Assembly (NCBI GenBank): GCA_030247885.1
Contig: JAPDRO010000001.1
Location: 1,736,001-1,800,000 of the forward strand
Length of the DNA stretch: 64,000 nucleotides
From: Taxawa tesnikishii (nom. ined.)
Taxonomy: Eukaryota > Ascomycota > Dothideomycetes > Dothideales
Reading direction: 5' to 3'
The notes under the pieces are model-generated. The model did no database searches, was not told the origin of the DNA, and worked only from the letters and a program-made list of their open reading frames with translations. Positions 34,980-46,034 of the stretch are shown one piece after another. The position numbers were made by a program, and so were the translations under genes. Each line of letters opens with the position of its first letter. Position 1 is the stretch's first letter.

Positions 34980-35662
34980 ATGGCCTCCGCGACCAAGTTT
35001 TACGATTTCAAGCCACTTGACAGTACGCTGTGAAAGAAAGGGAGGAAAGAGTGAGACGGAGACTAACACCGAGTAGAGAAGGGCCAACCGTACCCTCTGT
35101 CGAACCTCAAGGGTAAGGTCGTGCTGGTGGTCAACACGGCCAGCAAATGCGGTTTCACGCCTCAGTTTGGTGAGCTGGAGAAGCTATACAAGGGTACGTC
35201 TCTTTCATGTTTTTTCCTGCTTTCATCCCGTTACGACGCAACCGGCTAAACACATGTATTCGACTTTTCACAGATCTCAAGACCTCGCACCCGAACGACT
35301 TCACCATTCTTGGCTTCCCCTGCAACCAATTTGGCAGCCAAGACCCCGGCTCTAACGACGAGATCCAGTCCTTCTGCCAGGTCAACTACGGCGTCACCTT
35401 CCCCATCCTCGGCAAGACCGAAGTGAACGGCAACAACGCGGAGCCCGTCTTCGAGTGGATGAAGGCCGAGAAGCCGGGAATCATGGGGCTGAAGCGCGTC
35501 AAGTGGAATTTCGAGAAGTTCTTGATCGGGAGAGACGGCCAGGTCAAGAGTCGCTGGGCCAGCACCACGGCCCCGCAGAGCATCAAAGCCGCCATTGAGG
35601 AGGAGCTGAAGAAGGGTCCGGCGACTGCCACGAGCACGGCTGCGCCGGCGAAGACGTCGTAG
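34980..35662 (+). CDS. HYR1: Thiol/glutathione peroxidase, Gpx3/Hyr1 family
   Basis: Three exons (34980-35022, 35077-35193, 35274-35662; introns 54 and 80 bp, one with a GACTAAC branch point) encode 182 residues. This non-selenium peroxidase reduces hydrogen and lipid peroxides using thioredoxin; in yeast it is also the sensor that oxidises Yap1. Visible are the peroxidatic Cys in [11 protein letters not shown], the second block [13 protein letters not shown], the resolving region, and the tetrad Trp and Asn in KWNFEKFL. It starts [14 protein letters not shown], the usual cytosolic N-terminus, without a clear mitochondrial presequence, and has a short Ala/Thr-rich tail ending in TS. The frame is intact. 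Confidence 0.95.
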
Positions 35663-36339
35663 AGCGGATGACGGATCGCGGATCGCGCGACCCCGATTCC
35701 CTTATCCTTCTGCCGCTCCTTTTGTCGTTCTGGTCTCGACTGTCGGGCGGCCGATCATCTGCGCCTTAAAAAAAAAAGAAGAAAAGAAAGGAAGAAAAAA
35801 AAAAGAACAAGAACTACCCGGAGTCGCAGTGGTGGGAGAAGGTGCAGCAACGGCGCAAGATAGGATAGCTTGGAGCAGAGCAGAATACTGATACCCCCTC
35901 ATCTTCGTCTCTTAGCATAGATACAAGTCGCATCTATATTTGAAGCCATTTTCTCTCTGCAGCTTCACGTCGTCTTCAACGTCGGACTTGCAACTCAAAT
36001 GTCTTCCGCTGCTTTCCTTTCGCATGGTTGGCTTCTCCACATGGCAAGAGAGCATCAACACAAAAATTCGAGAACACTGGATTCGCGGTTGCGCGAGACA
36101 CGAACGATGCATTTCGTGCAACTCGAAAGGTTCTCTATGGATAGGCCCGAAGCACATACAATTCTAGAGCTGGTATCATGATGGGTGGTTGTTCCACCCC
36201 ACCCCCAAAAGGAAAAAAATGCAAAACCCGAGCCTGCCCTTTCAACAGAGAAGGGGGGACATGACGCCATCCAAATGCATGCGGATATATACTCGTGCAG
36301 GTACCCTCCACTCTTCTACCATCACATCCCGACCTCGAT
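35663..36339. other. Convergent 3' region with purine-rich tract
   Basis: This 677-bp stretch separates the ends of the peroxidase and transporter genes. An A/G-only tract of about 45 bases starts near 35768 with two runs of ten A, so homopolymers are not uniformly collapsed in this assembly. Confidence 0.5.
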
Positions 36340-38024
36340 CTACAGATCCTCGATATCACTCTCCTCGATCTCGTCGGCCCTCTTCTTCCTCCTCTCCTCG
36401 TCCATCTCGCGGTACGTGGCCCAACTCAGCAGTAGAAACGCGGCGATGATCAGACAGCCTCCGGCGACGGCGGCAGCGCTCAGGGGGCTGTTGAGTGGGG
36501 GCGGGAGCAGCTGGTCGACGATGGCGACGAGGAAGATGGTGAGGAGGGCGGCTACAGATGAGAGAACGGGGGATGTGAGGGAGATGAGGACGAGGAAGGA
36601 GCCGGAGAAGGTTGCGTTTGCGAGGACGGAGACGAGCATCATCCAGGCGGCGTCTCCGCGCGGGAGCTCGAAGCGCTCGATGCCGGCGACGTGCAGCAGG
36701 GGCAGGGGGATCCAGAGCACGGTGAGGGTGAAGAGGCCGATGAGGGAGCCGAAGGTGTTGGCGAAGATCATCCCGCGGCCCGGGCTGCAGCCGTCGGGCG
36801 GGCAGGCGACTTTCTTGTACAGCACTTCGTAGAAGCCGTACAGCACGCTGCCGACGCCGATGACGAGGTTTCCCAGCGCGCGGTTCGACGCCTCGTGCGA
36901 AGGCGGCGCGTCGGGACCTCCCGCGCCGCCTCCGGACTTGCTGCCGTGCTTGGCCGGCGCGCCGTCGTCGGACGTGTCGCCGTATGCGACGACGAGGACG
37001 CCGAGAATGGCGATGCCGACCGCGACGACTTTGTTCCAGCGCAGCCTCTCGTGCAGCAGAGGGATGGCGAAGGCGTACGCGAAGAAAGCGCTGCAGTTGT
37101 AGATGGCGGTCAGGTCGGAGGCCGTCGTCATGTCGACTGCGACGTACCAGCTGCCACCGGCAACGGTCAGCGCGCACGTCACGAACGCCGTCGTGCGGAC
37201 GAAGTAAGGGATGGGTGATTTCTTGGCCTTGGCGGCGGGCACGTGCAGGGTGCGGTGCTCTACCATCTGCGCCGTGCTGCGCAGAATGGCCTTGTGTCGG
37301 CGCCAGAAGGCGTCCCAGGGCATGTTCCATTTCTGCAGGCGGAGGATGAGGAGTTGGGTCGGCCAGAGGAGAGCCCAGGATCCGTGCGTCATATACAACA
37401 TGCAGTAGGCCTTGTTCCATTTCAGCGTGTGCTGGATGTACACGGCCGTCTCAGTCTGCACGGTGAAGGAGATCAGGCTGAGGATCAGGAAGGCGGCGGC
37501 GTAGGTGTACTTTCGCTTCGTGGCTGATCTGGCGTCGGCTACGGGGTCCCGCTCGTGGAAGTAGGTCGACCTCCGCTGGGTCAGGGACGGCCCGTTGGGA
37601 GGAGATTCATAGCCCGGATGCTTGTCCCCTGACAGCAAGGGCGTCTGCGACTTCTTCGACTTGAGATCGGTAGGCATGTTGAGGTCGGACAATGGGTATT
37701 GATCGTCCCAGGCATCAAAGTCGCTGTCGCGATGCTCCTCCTCTTCTTCTCGCGTATGGTGCTGGTGCTGGTCCTGGTACTGGCCCTGGTCCCAGTTGTC
37801 GGGATGCGGCAGGTCTACGAAGGGGAAGGGTCCCGAGAGGAAGAAGAAGAGGGCTGTGAGAGATGGACGGGGCTGCTGAGGGAGGTTGAAGAGTGGTTCG
37901 CGTCGTCATGGAAGTGGTCGGGCGGTGGGAGGGTTGAGGGTTGTGATGTATCAGCGGTCGCAGGATGATTGTGTGGACTGGCGCGGTGTTGGGCGTGTAG
38001 TGGTATGGTGTTGTGGCTAGACAT
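36340..38024 (-). CDS. EamA/drug-metabolite-transporter family membrane protein (SLC35-like), one frame break
   Basis: The main frame encodes about ten hydrophobic spans in the EamA/DMT pattern: first spans from YAAAFLILSLISF, the motif-rich middle around VVAVGIAILGVLVVAYGD, and the last spans around IIAAFLLLSWATY. A cytosolic Gly/Pro linker near GSKSGGGAGG separates the two halves, and the tail is acidic (EESDIEDL). Such proteins move nucleotide sugars or other metabolites between compartments; the substrate is not predictable. The N-terminus starts at 38024 (MSSHNTIPLHAQ) in a different frame. Adding one base at the C4 run 37822-37825 joins it, through an acidic Gln/His/Glu stretch, to the transporter, giving 561 residues without an intron. 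Without the repair the first in-frame ATG would be 37677. The GC-rich coding strand creates a long spurious overlapping ORF. Confidence 0.85.
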
Positions 38025-38125
38025 GCATGCGGCATGCGGGTGTGCTAGCGTGGGACAGCTGGCTAAGAAGGGTGGCCGGGTTGACTTGTGATCGTGTCCT
38101 TTTAGCGAATGTCGTGCATCTCAAC

Positions 38126-38157
38126 TCGCTCGCTCGCACGCACGCACGCACGCGCGG
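38126..38157. repeat. CTCG/CACG tetranucleotide tract
   Basis: CTCG occurs three times and then CACG four to five times in a row, ending in CGCG, forming a CpG-dense alternating tract. Confidence 0.85.
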
Positions 38158-38184
38158 CCGAGTCTTGAGTCTTGGCTTCAGACG

Positions 38185-38220
38185 CCGCTGCCGCTGCCGC
38201 TGCCGCTGCCGCTGCCGCTG
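38185..38220. repeat. (CCGCTG)6 microsatellite
   Basis: Six perfect copies of CCGCTG fill 36 bases in the spacer between the transporter and aldo-keto reductase starts. Confidence 0.95.
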
Positions 38221-38222
38221 AC

Positions 38223-38289
38223 TGGCCCTGACCCTGAGCACGATCCTGACCCTAAACCCTGACTCTATTCTTGACCATGACCCTGACCT
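38223..38289. repeat. Degenerate CCTGACCCT repeats, telomere-like in part
   Basis: CCCTGACC-type units recur several times with one exact CCCTAAACCCT core that resembles fungal telomeric repeats read on the C-rich strand. The array is short and imperfect. Confidence 0.6.
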
Positions 38290-38601
38290 TCGATTGGAAA
38301 TGCTAGTCATGCTGCTGGCACGCGTCGGAGATTAGCCCCTAATTCCATGTGATAGCCCCCACGCTCGTCACCCATCACCTCGTCACCCGTCACTCGTCGG
38401 CACTCGGCATGCTACAAAGCTGGAAGGTGGGTTGGGCGGCATGAACCCCTCCGTAACAGGGCAGATACCGCTTCCACTCCGTCTCTGTCGCTGTTCATTC
38501 GCGACTTCCTTCTTCATCCCGCCGAAAGTCATCCTGTACAGGCAACCATCCTGTTGCATCTCCCTCAACCATCAACGGTCAATACAATCAACACCGCAAA
38601 G

Positions 38602-39756
38602 ATGCTCCTCGCACAGAACCCGAAGCCCAGAGTGATTGTGAGTGAGGCCATTACGGTCATGCCCAGCCCAGCTCTGCTTAACGTGTCAACAGCTGGGCAC
38701 AATGACGTTTGGTCCCGACGAATCCACCGGAGCGCGTGTCACGAGCTTGGACGAGTACAACAGGTGTCTCGACTACTTCCAGTCTCAAGGCTACAACGAG
38801 ATCGACACGGCCAGAGTCTACGTCGGCGGAAAGCAAGAGGCATTCACCCGCGAAGCACACTGGAAGGAGCGAGGCCTGGCTGTTGCCACCAAATGGTACC
38901 CCCACCAGCCCGGTGCGCACAATGCCGACGTCCTTAGCGAGAACTTCAACAAGAGCTTGCAAGAGCTGGGAGCCGACTGCGTCGATATTTTCTACCTTCA
39001 TGCTCCAGGTATGCTAGTCTCCCTTCCCGTCATCCGTCGGACAAACGAGGTTGATGCCCATGCTCAGACCGCTCCATCCCTTTCGCCGTGCCCCTAGAAG
39101 CCCTCGACAAGCTGCACAAGCAGGGCAAGTTTGTTCAGCTCGGACTGTCCAACTTCACCGCCTTTGAAGTTGCCGAAATCGTCATGACCTGCAAGTACAA
39201 CGGTTGGGTCCGTCCATCCATCTACCAGGGCATGTACAACGCCATCACCCGATCCATCGAGGCCGAGCTCATCCCCGCATGCCGTCGCTACGGCCTCGAC
39301 ATCGTCGTCTACAACCCCGTTGCCGGTGGCATCTTCTCTGGCAAGTACAAGACCGCCGATGTCCCGGCCGAGGGACGGTACAGCGACTCCGTGGGCAGAA
39401 TGGGTGAGATGTACCGCAAGCGCTACTTCAAAGACGCCACCTTCGAGGCCCTGCGTATCATCGAGCCAGTCGTTCAGAAGCACAACCTGACCCTGCTTGA
39501 AACCGCCTTCAGGTGGGTGATGCACCACAGCCAGCTAAACATCAAGGATGGCGGCAGAGACGGCGTCATCATCGGTGTCAGCAGCTTCCAGCAGCTGGAG
39601 CAGAACCTAAAGGACTTGGAGAAGGGACCACTGCCCGATGAAGTGGTCAAGGCGCTCGATGATGCATGGCTAGTCGCCAAGCCGACCACGCCGAACTACT
39701 GGCATCTTGACCTGAAGTACACTTACGACACGAGGGAGGCACTGTTCAAGCTATGA
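38602..39756 (+). CDS. Aldo-keto reductase, AKR7/aflatoxin-aldehyde reductase-like
   Basis: Three exons (38602-38637, 38693-39008, 39068-39756; introns 55 and 59 bp) encode 346 residues. The enzyme belongs to the NADPH-dependent aldo-keto reductases that reduce aldehydes and dialdehydes. The catalytic tetrad is visible as Asp and Tyr in EIDTARVYVGG, Lys in VATKWYP and His in FYLHAPD. Other family marks are LGTMTFG at strand 1, GLSNFTAFEVAE and the cofactor loop with GVSSFQQLEQNL. The length matches the family and the C-terminus ends YDTREALFKL, typical of fungal AKR7-like members. It is probably cytosolic. Substrate is not predictable; detoxification of reactive aldehydes is the usual guess. 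The frame is intact. Confidence 0.93.
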
Positions 39757-40208
39757 GTTTCAACGACTTTCACCAAAATGCGCTAGAAATAGTACGTTCC
39801 AATACGAACAAAGAGCCATACATCATGAATCAGAAGCTGCCGAGGCGCTCTTTGTCAGAACATGAAAATCGGTCTCACTTCCCACTACGCAGGTAGAGCG
39901 CAACAGAGCAACGGAGTGCGTTTAGCGCGTCCACGTCACCCCGCAGTTCTGCACACTAGCCCATAACCGAGGCACTGTGCTTGTCATGGTATCTGAATAA
40001 TACTACTACCTAGGTAAGAGCTGAGCAGCGGTAGATTCTGATGGCTTCATGATTACGAGCGATCTTGAACAACAGCGAACAACGCCCCCGACAGTTTCTC
40101 ACACGTACTCCAATTGTTTCGACAATCATCAACAGTTCCGACAATCATCAACAGTTTCGACAGGAACCAACACTTCGACGAGAATCCGTAGAGGAAACGA
40201 CTGCTGCG
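39757..40208. other. Intergenic region with 19-bp tandem repeat
   Basis: This 452-bp stretch precedes the esterase gene. It contains the tandem repeat listed separately and otherwise nothing recognised. Confidence 0.45.
40117..40154. repeat. Two copies of a 19-bp tandem repeat
   Basis: The unit TTTCGACAATCATCAACAG is followed directly by a copy with one T-to-C change, then by a partial third copy. It lies 55-92 bp ahead of the esterase start codon, probably in the leader. Confidence 0.85.
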
Positions 40209-41478
40209 ATGGCCAATCCAATGGATCCCGAGCTGATCCCTTACTTGCCTCTGCTGAAGAAAATCGAGAGCGTCTTTGATTTACCCGTGGCGGACATGAA
40301 GGCCGCCAACAAGCGTACTCCCATAGCCCTCACAGACGATGCACCATCCGCGGCGGAATTCGATGCTAGTCATGAGTTCATTCCGACCTCGGACGGATCC
40401 AAGATAGATCTTCAGATCTACAAGCCAAAGAATGCTGGGGCGCGTTACCGCTGTATCTGGCGATCCACGGCGGTGGCTGGGTCCTTGGTGGCCATGGCTC
40501 GGAAGAGGGCATGACACGGTCCGTTTGCGTTGGGAACGCATGCGTAGTGGTTTCCGTGGACTACCGCATGTGGGTGTCGCAAACACAGTATCCCTGCGAG
40601 ACTGATGGCTAAGAACACTCGACTGCAGGGCCCCAGATCATGTCTTTCCGTGTGCGCTGAACGACTGCTACGATGCACTAAAATGGGTGCGTCTGGTCTC
40701 AATCGGGGGAACGGTGTAAAGTATTGCGGCTAAGCATGACAGTGTCTGTCCCATGCGGCTGGTTTAGGCATCGACCGAAAGCGGGTCATCATAGGAGGTG
40801 CTTCTGCAGGGGCAAATCTGGTGAGAGACAACACGACCGCCCGCAGGCGTGCGGCGCGAGAGTGTATGCTGACGTACGATAGACGGCAGCGTTAACACTT
40901 CGGGCCCGTGACGAGGGAATTCCAGGCATCATTGGTCAGGTCCTCAACATACCCGTCACTTGCCATCCGAAATTCTTCCCCAAGGACAGGTACGAATACA
41001 ACAGCTTCGAGGAAAACAAGGACGCGCCGATTCTGAGTACGAGGACAATGAACTGGTTCTGGGGTGAGGTCCATGCACAGCATGCTGGAGAAGATGGAAC
41101 GAACTGAACAAATTGCAGACCAATACATGCCCACACCTAATGACGATCCGTACGCGAATCCGTTGCTTGCAAACTCCCTCAACGGATTACCTCCAGCGTT
41201 GGTGCAAGTAGCCGGTGAGTTTCGTCCAACGAAGTTATTCGGGAAGAATGCAATCCCGGGCTGATTTCTTTCTCACAGGCTTGGATCCTTTGCGGGATGA
41301 GGGACTGGCGTATGCGAAAGCGCTAAAGGCCGCCGGTGTCAAAGTCACGGAAAACTTCTACCCAGGTCTGCCGCACGGCTTCGCTATCGTCACCAAGTTG
41401 TCGAAAACGAAGCTTTATCAGAGGGCGGTCGTTGATTTTGTTGATGGATTGCTACTCCAGCCGCAGAGCTCCCTTTGA
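40209..41478 (+). CDS. Alpha/beta-hydrolase, HSL-type esterase/lipase, one frame break
   Basis: Six exons (40209-40569, 40629-40686, 40743-40820, 40883-41063, 41119-41214, 41279-41478) encode 324 residues. The oxyanion-hole motif HGGGW, the nucleophile elbow GGASAGANL, the catalytic Asp in GLDPLRDEG and the catalytic His in GLPHGF place it in the hormone-sensitive-lipase group of carboxylesterases, which hydrolyse short acyl or aryl esters. One base is missing at the G4 run 40437-40440, just before HGGGW; repairing it makes the total exactly 325 codons. All five introns are 56-64 bp with canonical ends. There is no signal peptide, so it is likely intracellular. The physiological substrate is unknown. 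Confidence 0.88.
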
Positions 41479-41934
41479 AGCGTAGGACGGTTGATCAGTC
41501 AGTCAGGCACTGCTTGTGGCATGCGCGAAGGAAGGGGGCTTGCCATCTATGCTGCGAGCTATTTTGCTGTGAGCTATCTTGGCACTCGCAAAGCGTTGGT
41601 GTGCATCGTGATCGCTGGCAGCAGTATCGCCTTCGACGGATGGCGCGGTGTGCCGAATCGTTGTGGTAGAGGAAGAGTGAAGTCACTGGGGACATGCGCC
41701 AATGTTGGCGCTCGTCGGTGCGGCGCTGTTTTGAGTTGTAGTGCAGAGCGGAGGTGAGGGGGTGGGAGTACGATCGTTGGCAAACGCAGAACGACTTTTA
41801 TTCAGTTCCAGAGGGTTGAACCTGGGTATCTTCCAAAGCTATGTTATCAAATCTCCAAGATATCGTCAAATGTTGAACATCACCAAAAGAAAAGTCCGAT
41901 CTCGCTCATAAAAAACACGTCCAGATCACAGAAC
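41479..41934. other. Convergent 3' intergenic region
   Basis: This 456-bp stretch lies between the convergent ends of the esterase and MetE-like genes. Nothing was recognised. Confidence 0.4.
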
Positions 41935-43199
41935 TCATGGCTCACCGGGCCAGACCTCGTCGGCGATGCTCCTCACCAGTTTCAGCTTCTTTATCATATC
42001 CTCGAAGCCGAGCGAGTTGCCGTCGGAGTGACTGGCGAAGCCACATTGAGGGCTGACACTCAATCTGGTCAGGGCCTCCTTCCTGCTCTCGCCGGTACCT
42101 TCGGCCACGAAGTCGGCCGCCTTGTACACCCTCTCAACCATCTCCTTCTGGTCCTCCAGCTTAGGAAACTTGCTGGTCACCACTCCCAAAACGACGTTCT
42201 TGTTCTTTGGAAGTGCCTTGAGGGGCTCGAAGCCGCCTGCGCGAGCAGTGTCGTATTCGAGATAGTACGTTGGCACGTCGAGGTCGCGGAAGAGCTTGGT
42301 TGCGATGCGGTCGTAGCCGCCCTCGGAGAAGTGTCTGCTGTTGACGAAGTTTCCGCGGCACAGGTGGATACCGATGTGCATGTCGGCGGGCGCCTTGAAG
42401 CACTCGTTGTAGAACTTGATGTATGCGTCGAACTGTTCATCCGCGGTCTGGGTGTTTTGCTTGTCCTTCTTCCACCCTTGCAGCATCTTCTCGTCACAGA
42501 AGTCTGGACGGATTGGTCAGCGGCGTACCGGCATTGCCGTGTCCGCGAGCCAGATCACTTACATGCAAGGTTCGGATCGTCGACCTGCGCGTTACGGAGA
42601 CCGGCATCGTAGAGGATCTTCAGCTCAGTCCTATAGGCCTGTGCAATGTCGTCGAAATACTCCTGGTCGTTCTTGTAGACGTCCGCTGGATACGCCTTGC
42701 CTTCCTTGTACCTGAAGTGGTACCAGTTTGGCGCGGCAAGAGTCAGCTTGATGTTTCCCCATTGCTCCTTCGGCACCTGGGTCTTCATAAACTCGAATTG
42801 CTCGATGTAGGATGATTTGCCCGTGTGCGAGACCTTGCCCGTGCAGATGACCGTCTCGCCCGGCTTGTGGCCCTTCTCCATGAACGCGGCAAGATCGGGC
42901 GCATATTCGCGGAAGATTTCAATGTCAGGGTTTTGGATTTCGGTCATGCCGTTGAGAGATGGGAAGAAAGTGCCCCAGAACATGTGCCTTCTGTACTCGC
43001 CGTCAGATGGCGCGTGGAACCCGCACTCTTCCTGGATCTTGACGATCTGCTCGATTGCTTCATCCTCGAGTGGTTTGAGATCGCTGGCAGGGGCGCGGTT
43101 TGCGTCGACGTCGTGGCGCTTGTTCAGCAGCTTCTGGGGCCGCAGAAGGGAGCCCAGGTGCTCAGCGCGGAAGGGAGGGTTTCTCGGAGCGGTAGACAT
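41935..43199 (-). CDS. Stand-alone MetE C-terminal (UROD/MetE-like) protein
   Basis: Two exons (43199-42563 and 42503-41935, intron 59 bp) encode 401 residues, about half of a full cobalamin-independent methionine synthase. It matches only the catalytic C-terminal barrel, beginning FRAEHLGSLLRP. The zinc ligands of the family are visible as His and Cys in IHLCRGN and Cys in SVSPQCGFAS, with DDPNLAYF preceding them. Full MetE moves a methyl group from methyltetrahydrofolate to homocysteine; the substrate of these short fungal proteins is unknown, and other methyl or thiol chemistry is possible. The start was chosen as MSTAPRNPPFRAEH; an upstream in-frame codon would add nine residues. The frame is intact. 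Confidence 0.9.
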
Positions 43200-44227
43200 G
43201 GCGATTGATTGCTCGAGTAGACTCAATGGATACGGGTCGAACAGGAGTAGAGTTCAGCGAGCTGAAGAAATACTACATTATACTCTGTACCCCGCTTCTG
43301 CCCAAGGTGTCTGTGCCGTGCTGTGCTGCAACCCCACCCCAGCTGGCATCTGGACCCTGTCCCGGTGTTCCCTGCTTCCTTGTTTCCATCCTTGTTGAAG
43401 CAACATCAACAACATGCCTGTATTGTCTTTTGGTGGCTTGTATCGAACATGTGGCCTTGCTGTCTCCGGCCAGACGGCAGTACACGCGACTTCGGGATGC
43501 TGAAAACGGACATGGACCAGCGCTATAGCGAGCCTCTCCTTGAGACTCTGGAGCGACAGGGACGAAGCACGGCTGATGCGCGGCGTGGTGTTCAAGTAGG
43601 AATCTATGAAGGACGGGGAACACGACTGCGGTCATCTCAGCCAGCACAGTGCCTCACCCCTAGGTTATCCCTGCCGCACAGTGATGAGTGCAGTAGTTTG
43701 CAGCCATTGTACCCGATCGGTCCTTGCGGGACATGGCTCTGCAGCGCAATCGGTCACATCCAGGGCTGAACGGAATACATTGGCATGCGACTCTCGCTGG
43801 GATCAAGTATTGGTGAGCGGCAAGAGTGAAATGAGCCGCATCTCCTGGAGACATGTGTGTCTCTATACACGCCGTGGTCCCTACTCCACCAGTCTTTACA
43901 AACGGCGAGGTAGCTGACTGTCCCCTCACTTTCTTCACTGGCGCGCACCCTTCACGTGACCGCTTCACTTCTAAATCACACACCCAGTCTTTGGTCTTCT
44001 TCGGCAAGAGATTTCTTCACAAGCTTCCGACATAAATAGTTCCCTCTTCTGCTCTGACTTCTACCGCAACAACAACATCTAGCGAACGTTCGGTTAGTAA
44101 CAGCTCACTGTCAATCCATCACGTTGCAGACACATCACCGTGCCACAGCAGAAACAGCATATCTTCGCCAATCATCAAGATCTTCCCATATTCCGCTAAG
44201 GTCTTCCGGACCTACCCCTTCAGCACC
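43200..44227. promoter_or_regulatory. Divergent promoter region, MetE-like / BRCT-WGR
   Basis: This 1.0-kb spacer contains a TATA-like CATAAATAG at about 44032-44040, roughly 190 bp before the plus-strand start codon. Other ORFs are short and not supported. Confidence 0.45.
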
Positions 44228-46034
44228 ATGGGAAAGTGTATGAAGGACAAGCACATTACCATTTCTGGCGACTTCGGCCCAGATCGCCGGTTTGATCAAC
44301 TGAAGAAGTGGGTTCAGAACGGCGGAGGAAAACTTAGCACCACCTTGTCTAACGACACAACTCACCTGGTGGTGCACAAGGATCACTGGAGACGCCAGAC
44401 GCAGATCGGTAAGCTTGTCCCCCCTTTTCACCTCTCGGCCGGACTGCGAGCCGTGGAAATACTGACGCGGTAATTTAGTCCAGCAAGCGCTCCAACGCAA
44501 GGACATCAAGATTGTGAGCTTCGACTGGCTTGACGACTCTCTTATGGCGCAACGCAAGAAGCGAGAGACCGCCTACCTTTGGAGTAACATTGACAAGGAT
44601 GCAATCAAGCAGCGCAAGCTCAAGGAGAGACTGCAAGCCCGGCAGCAGAAAGAGGCTGAGAAGGCGGAGAAGAAGCCTGGAAACCAACTGATGGCCGCCC
44701 TCTACGACCACACTGAAGAGTACTTCGGTCCGGAACACCACTTGGGTATCAAAGAGCGTGCCAGACTGCAGCGTCAGAAAGAGAAAGAAGAGCTGGCGGC
44801 AATGCAGCAGAAGCAGATCGAGAAGCAATTGGGGAAGAAGAAGAACAGGGACGGCAAGGCTGCCAGAGAGTTCAAGAAGGGTGTCAAGAACGCGAAGAAC
44901 GACATCTTCTCGGAGAACCATCATGTGTACATGGACAGCACCGGACTCAAGTATGACATCGTCCTCACCAAGGTCGATACCCGCACCAACAGAAACGAAC
45001 GCGTGCAGCTGACGGTAAGTCCGATTCGCTCCTCGGATGTGCTCAGCAGATTCCAAGCCACCCGACGCCTGCTGACAGCATCGCTCATGTAACAAGTCCT
45101 CCGCTAATTGGAACAGATCTACGAATCCAACGCTGATCCACACACTTTTGCCACCCATGTCAAAGCCTCTGGCACAGGCAAGCAGACTCAGAACCTCACT
45201 CCCGTCCCGATGGGATCGAACTATGCCACAGCGTTCCGATCCTTCCGCACCGAATTCCAGAACCGCACCCACGTGGCCTGGGATATGCGTTTCGCAGTCT
45301 TTGAGAAGCCGCGCGTTCGCGACATCAGCGTTGGAACAACCGCAGACACTGCGATCGACGGCATCAACGACGGCCCTAAGGATGAGACGCCTGAGCAGAA
45401 GGAGAAGAGGATTCAGCAAGAATGGGTAAACATGCCGTTCACCTATACTCCGCCGCCATCAAAGGCGCCCAGAGGCGAGATGCCCGACGGGTCACACTCG
45501 TTGCAGCAGGAGGAGGCGAACGAGGCTCGGAGTGTGGAAGCTCAGGGATCTCAAGAAATCGAAGCTCAAGACATCGAGGCCCAGGGTCAGGAGAGCCACC
45601 TTGTTACTGGGGAGGACATGGCGGGAGACGAGTACATGATGAGTGGCGGCGCCGGCCCAGGCCTGGACTTGGTGAACTATCAGACAGGAATGAAGACTGG
45701 CATGCAAGACCAGATACCGGAACTGCAGGACCAGCAGCAGCAGCAACAGCAGCCTGACGCCGTTCCACAGGCGCCGGCTGGACACACCTTCACGGACGGA
45801 TTTCTGGAACCGTACCCGGACTTCAAGGACGTCACCAACTGGGACCTCGTTGATCTGAGCTTGAAAACCGAGGAACTGCCAGCCGATCTGTCGCTGCTGT
45901 TCCCGGAACTGGCCGAGGGCGGTATTCAGGACGGAGGTGAGTATCCGGCGAACGACCAGGGCGAGGCCACGTGGGCAGAGAACTTCATGGGCGGCATGAC
46001 GGGTGCAGCTGGTGTTGATGAGGATGTAGAGTGA
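44228..46034 (+). CDS. BRCT-WGR protein without a PARP catalytic domain
   Basis: Three exons (44228-44408, 44479-45014, 45117-46034; introns 70 and 102 bp) encode 544 residues. An N-terminal BRCT repeat (KHITISGDFG to VSFDWLDDSL) is followed by a Lys/Glu/Gln-rich predicted coiled coil (about residues 100-190). A degenerate WGR domain comes next (YDIVLTKVDTRTNRNE, then NYATAFRSF ending near VAWDMRF). The acidic, Gln-rich C-terminus includes a seven-Gln tract. BRCT plus WGR is the N-terminal plan of fungal poly(ADP-ribose) polymerases, where WGR contacts DNA ends, but no ADP-ribosyltransferase domain follows: the frame ends normally and the next gene is on the other strand. I infer a nuclear DNA-binding or signalling role. 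The frame is intact. Confidence 0.82.

Larger units (their letters stand above)
38025..38601. promoter_or_regulatory. Divergent promoter region, transporter / aldo-keto reductase
   Basis: This 577-bp spacer is dense in simple repeats, described in separate entries. It also has several copies of CGTCACCC-like sequence at about 38365-38400. No core promoter element is certain. Confidence 0.45.

Noticed and set aside
36356-37420. 354-residue Arg/Pro-rich frame inside the transporter
   Set aside because: An artefact of GC-rich codons in an alternative frame; it lacks membrane segments and motifs.
44475-45419. 314-residue minus-strand ORF
   Set aside because: Shadow of the BRCT-WGR coding exons, Leu/Ser-rich as expected for an antisense of Lys/Glu codons.
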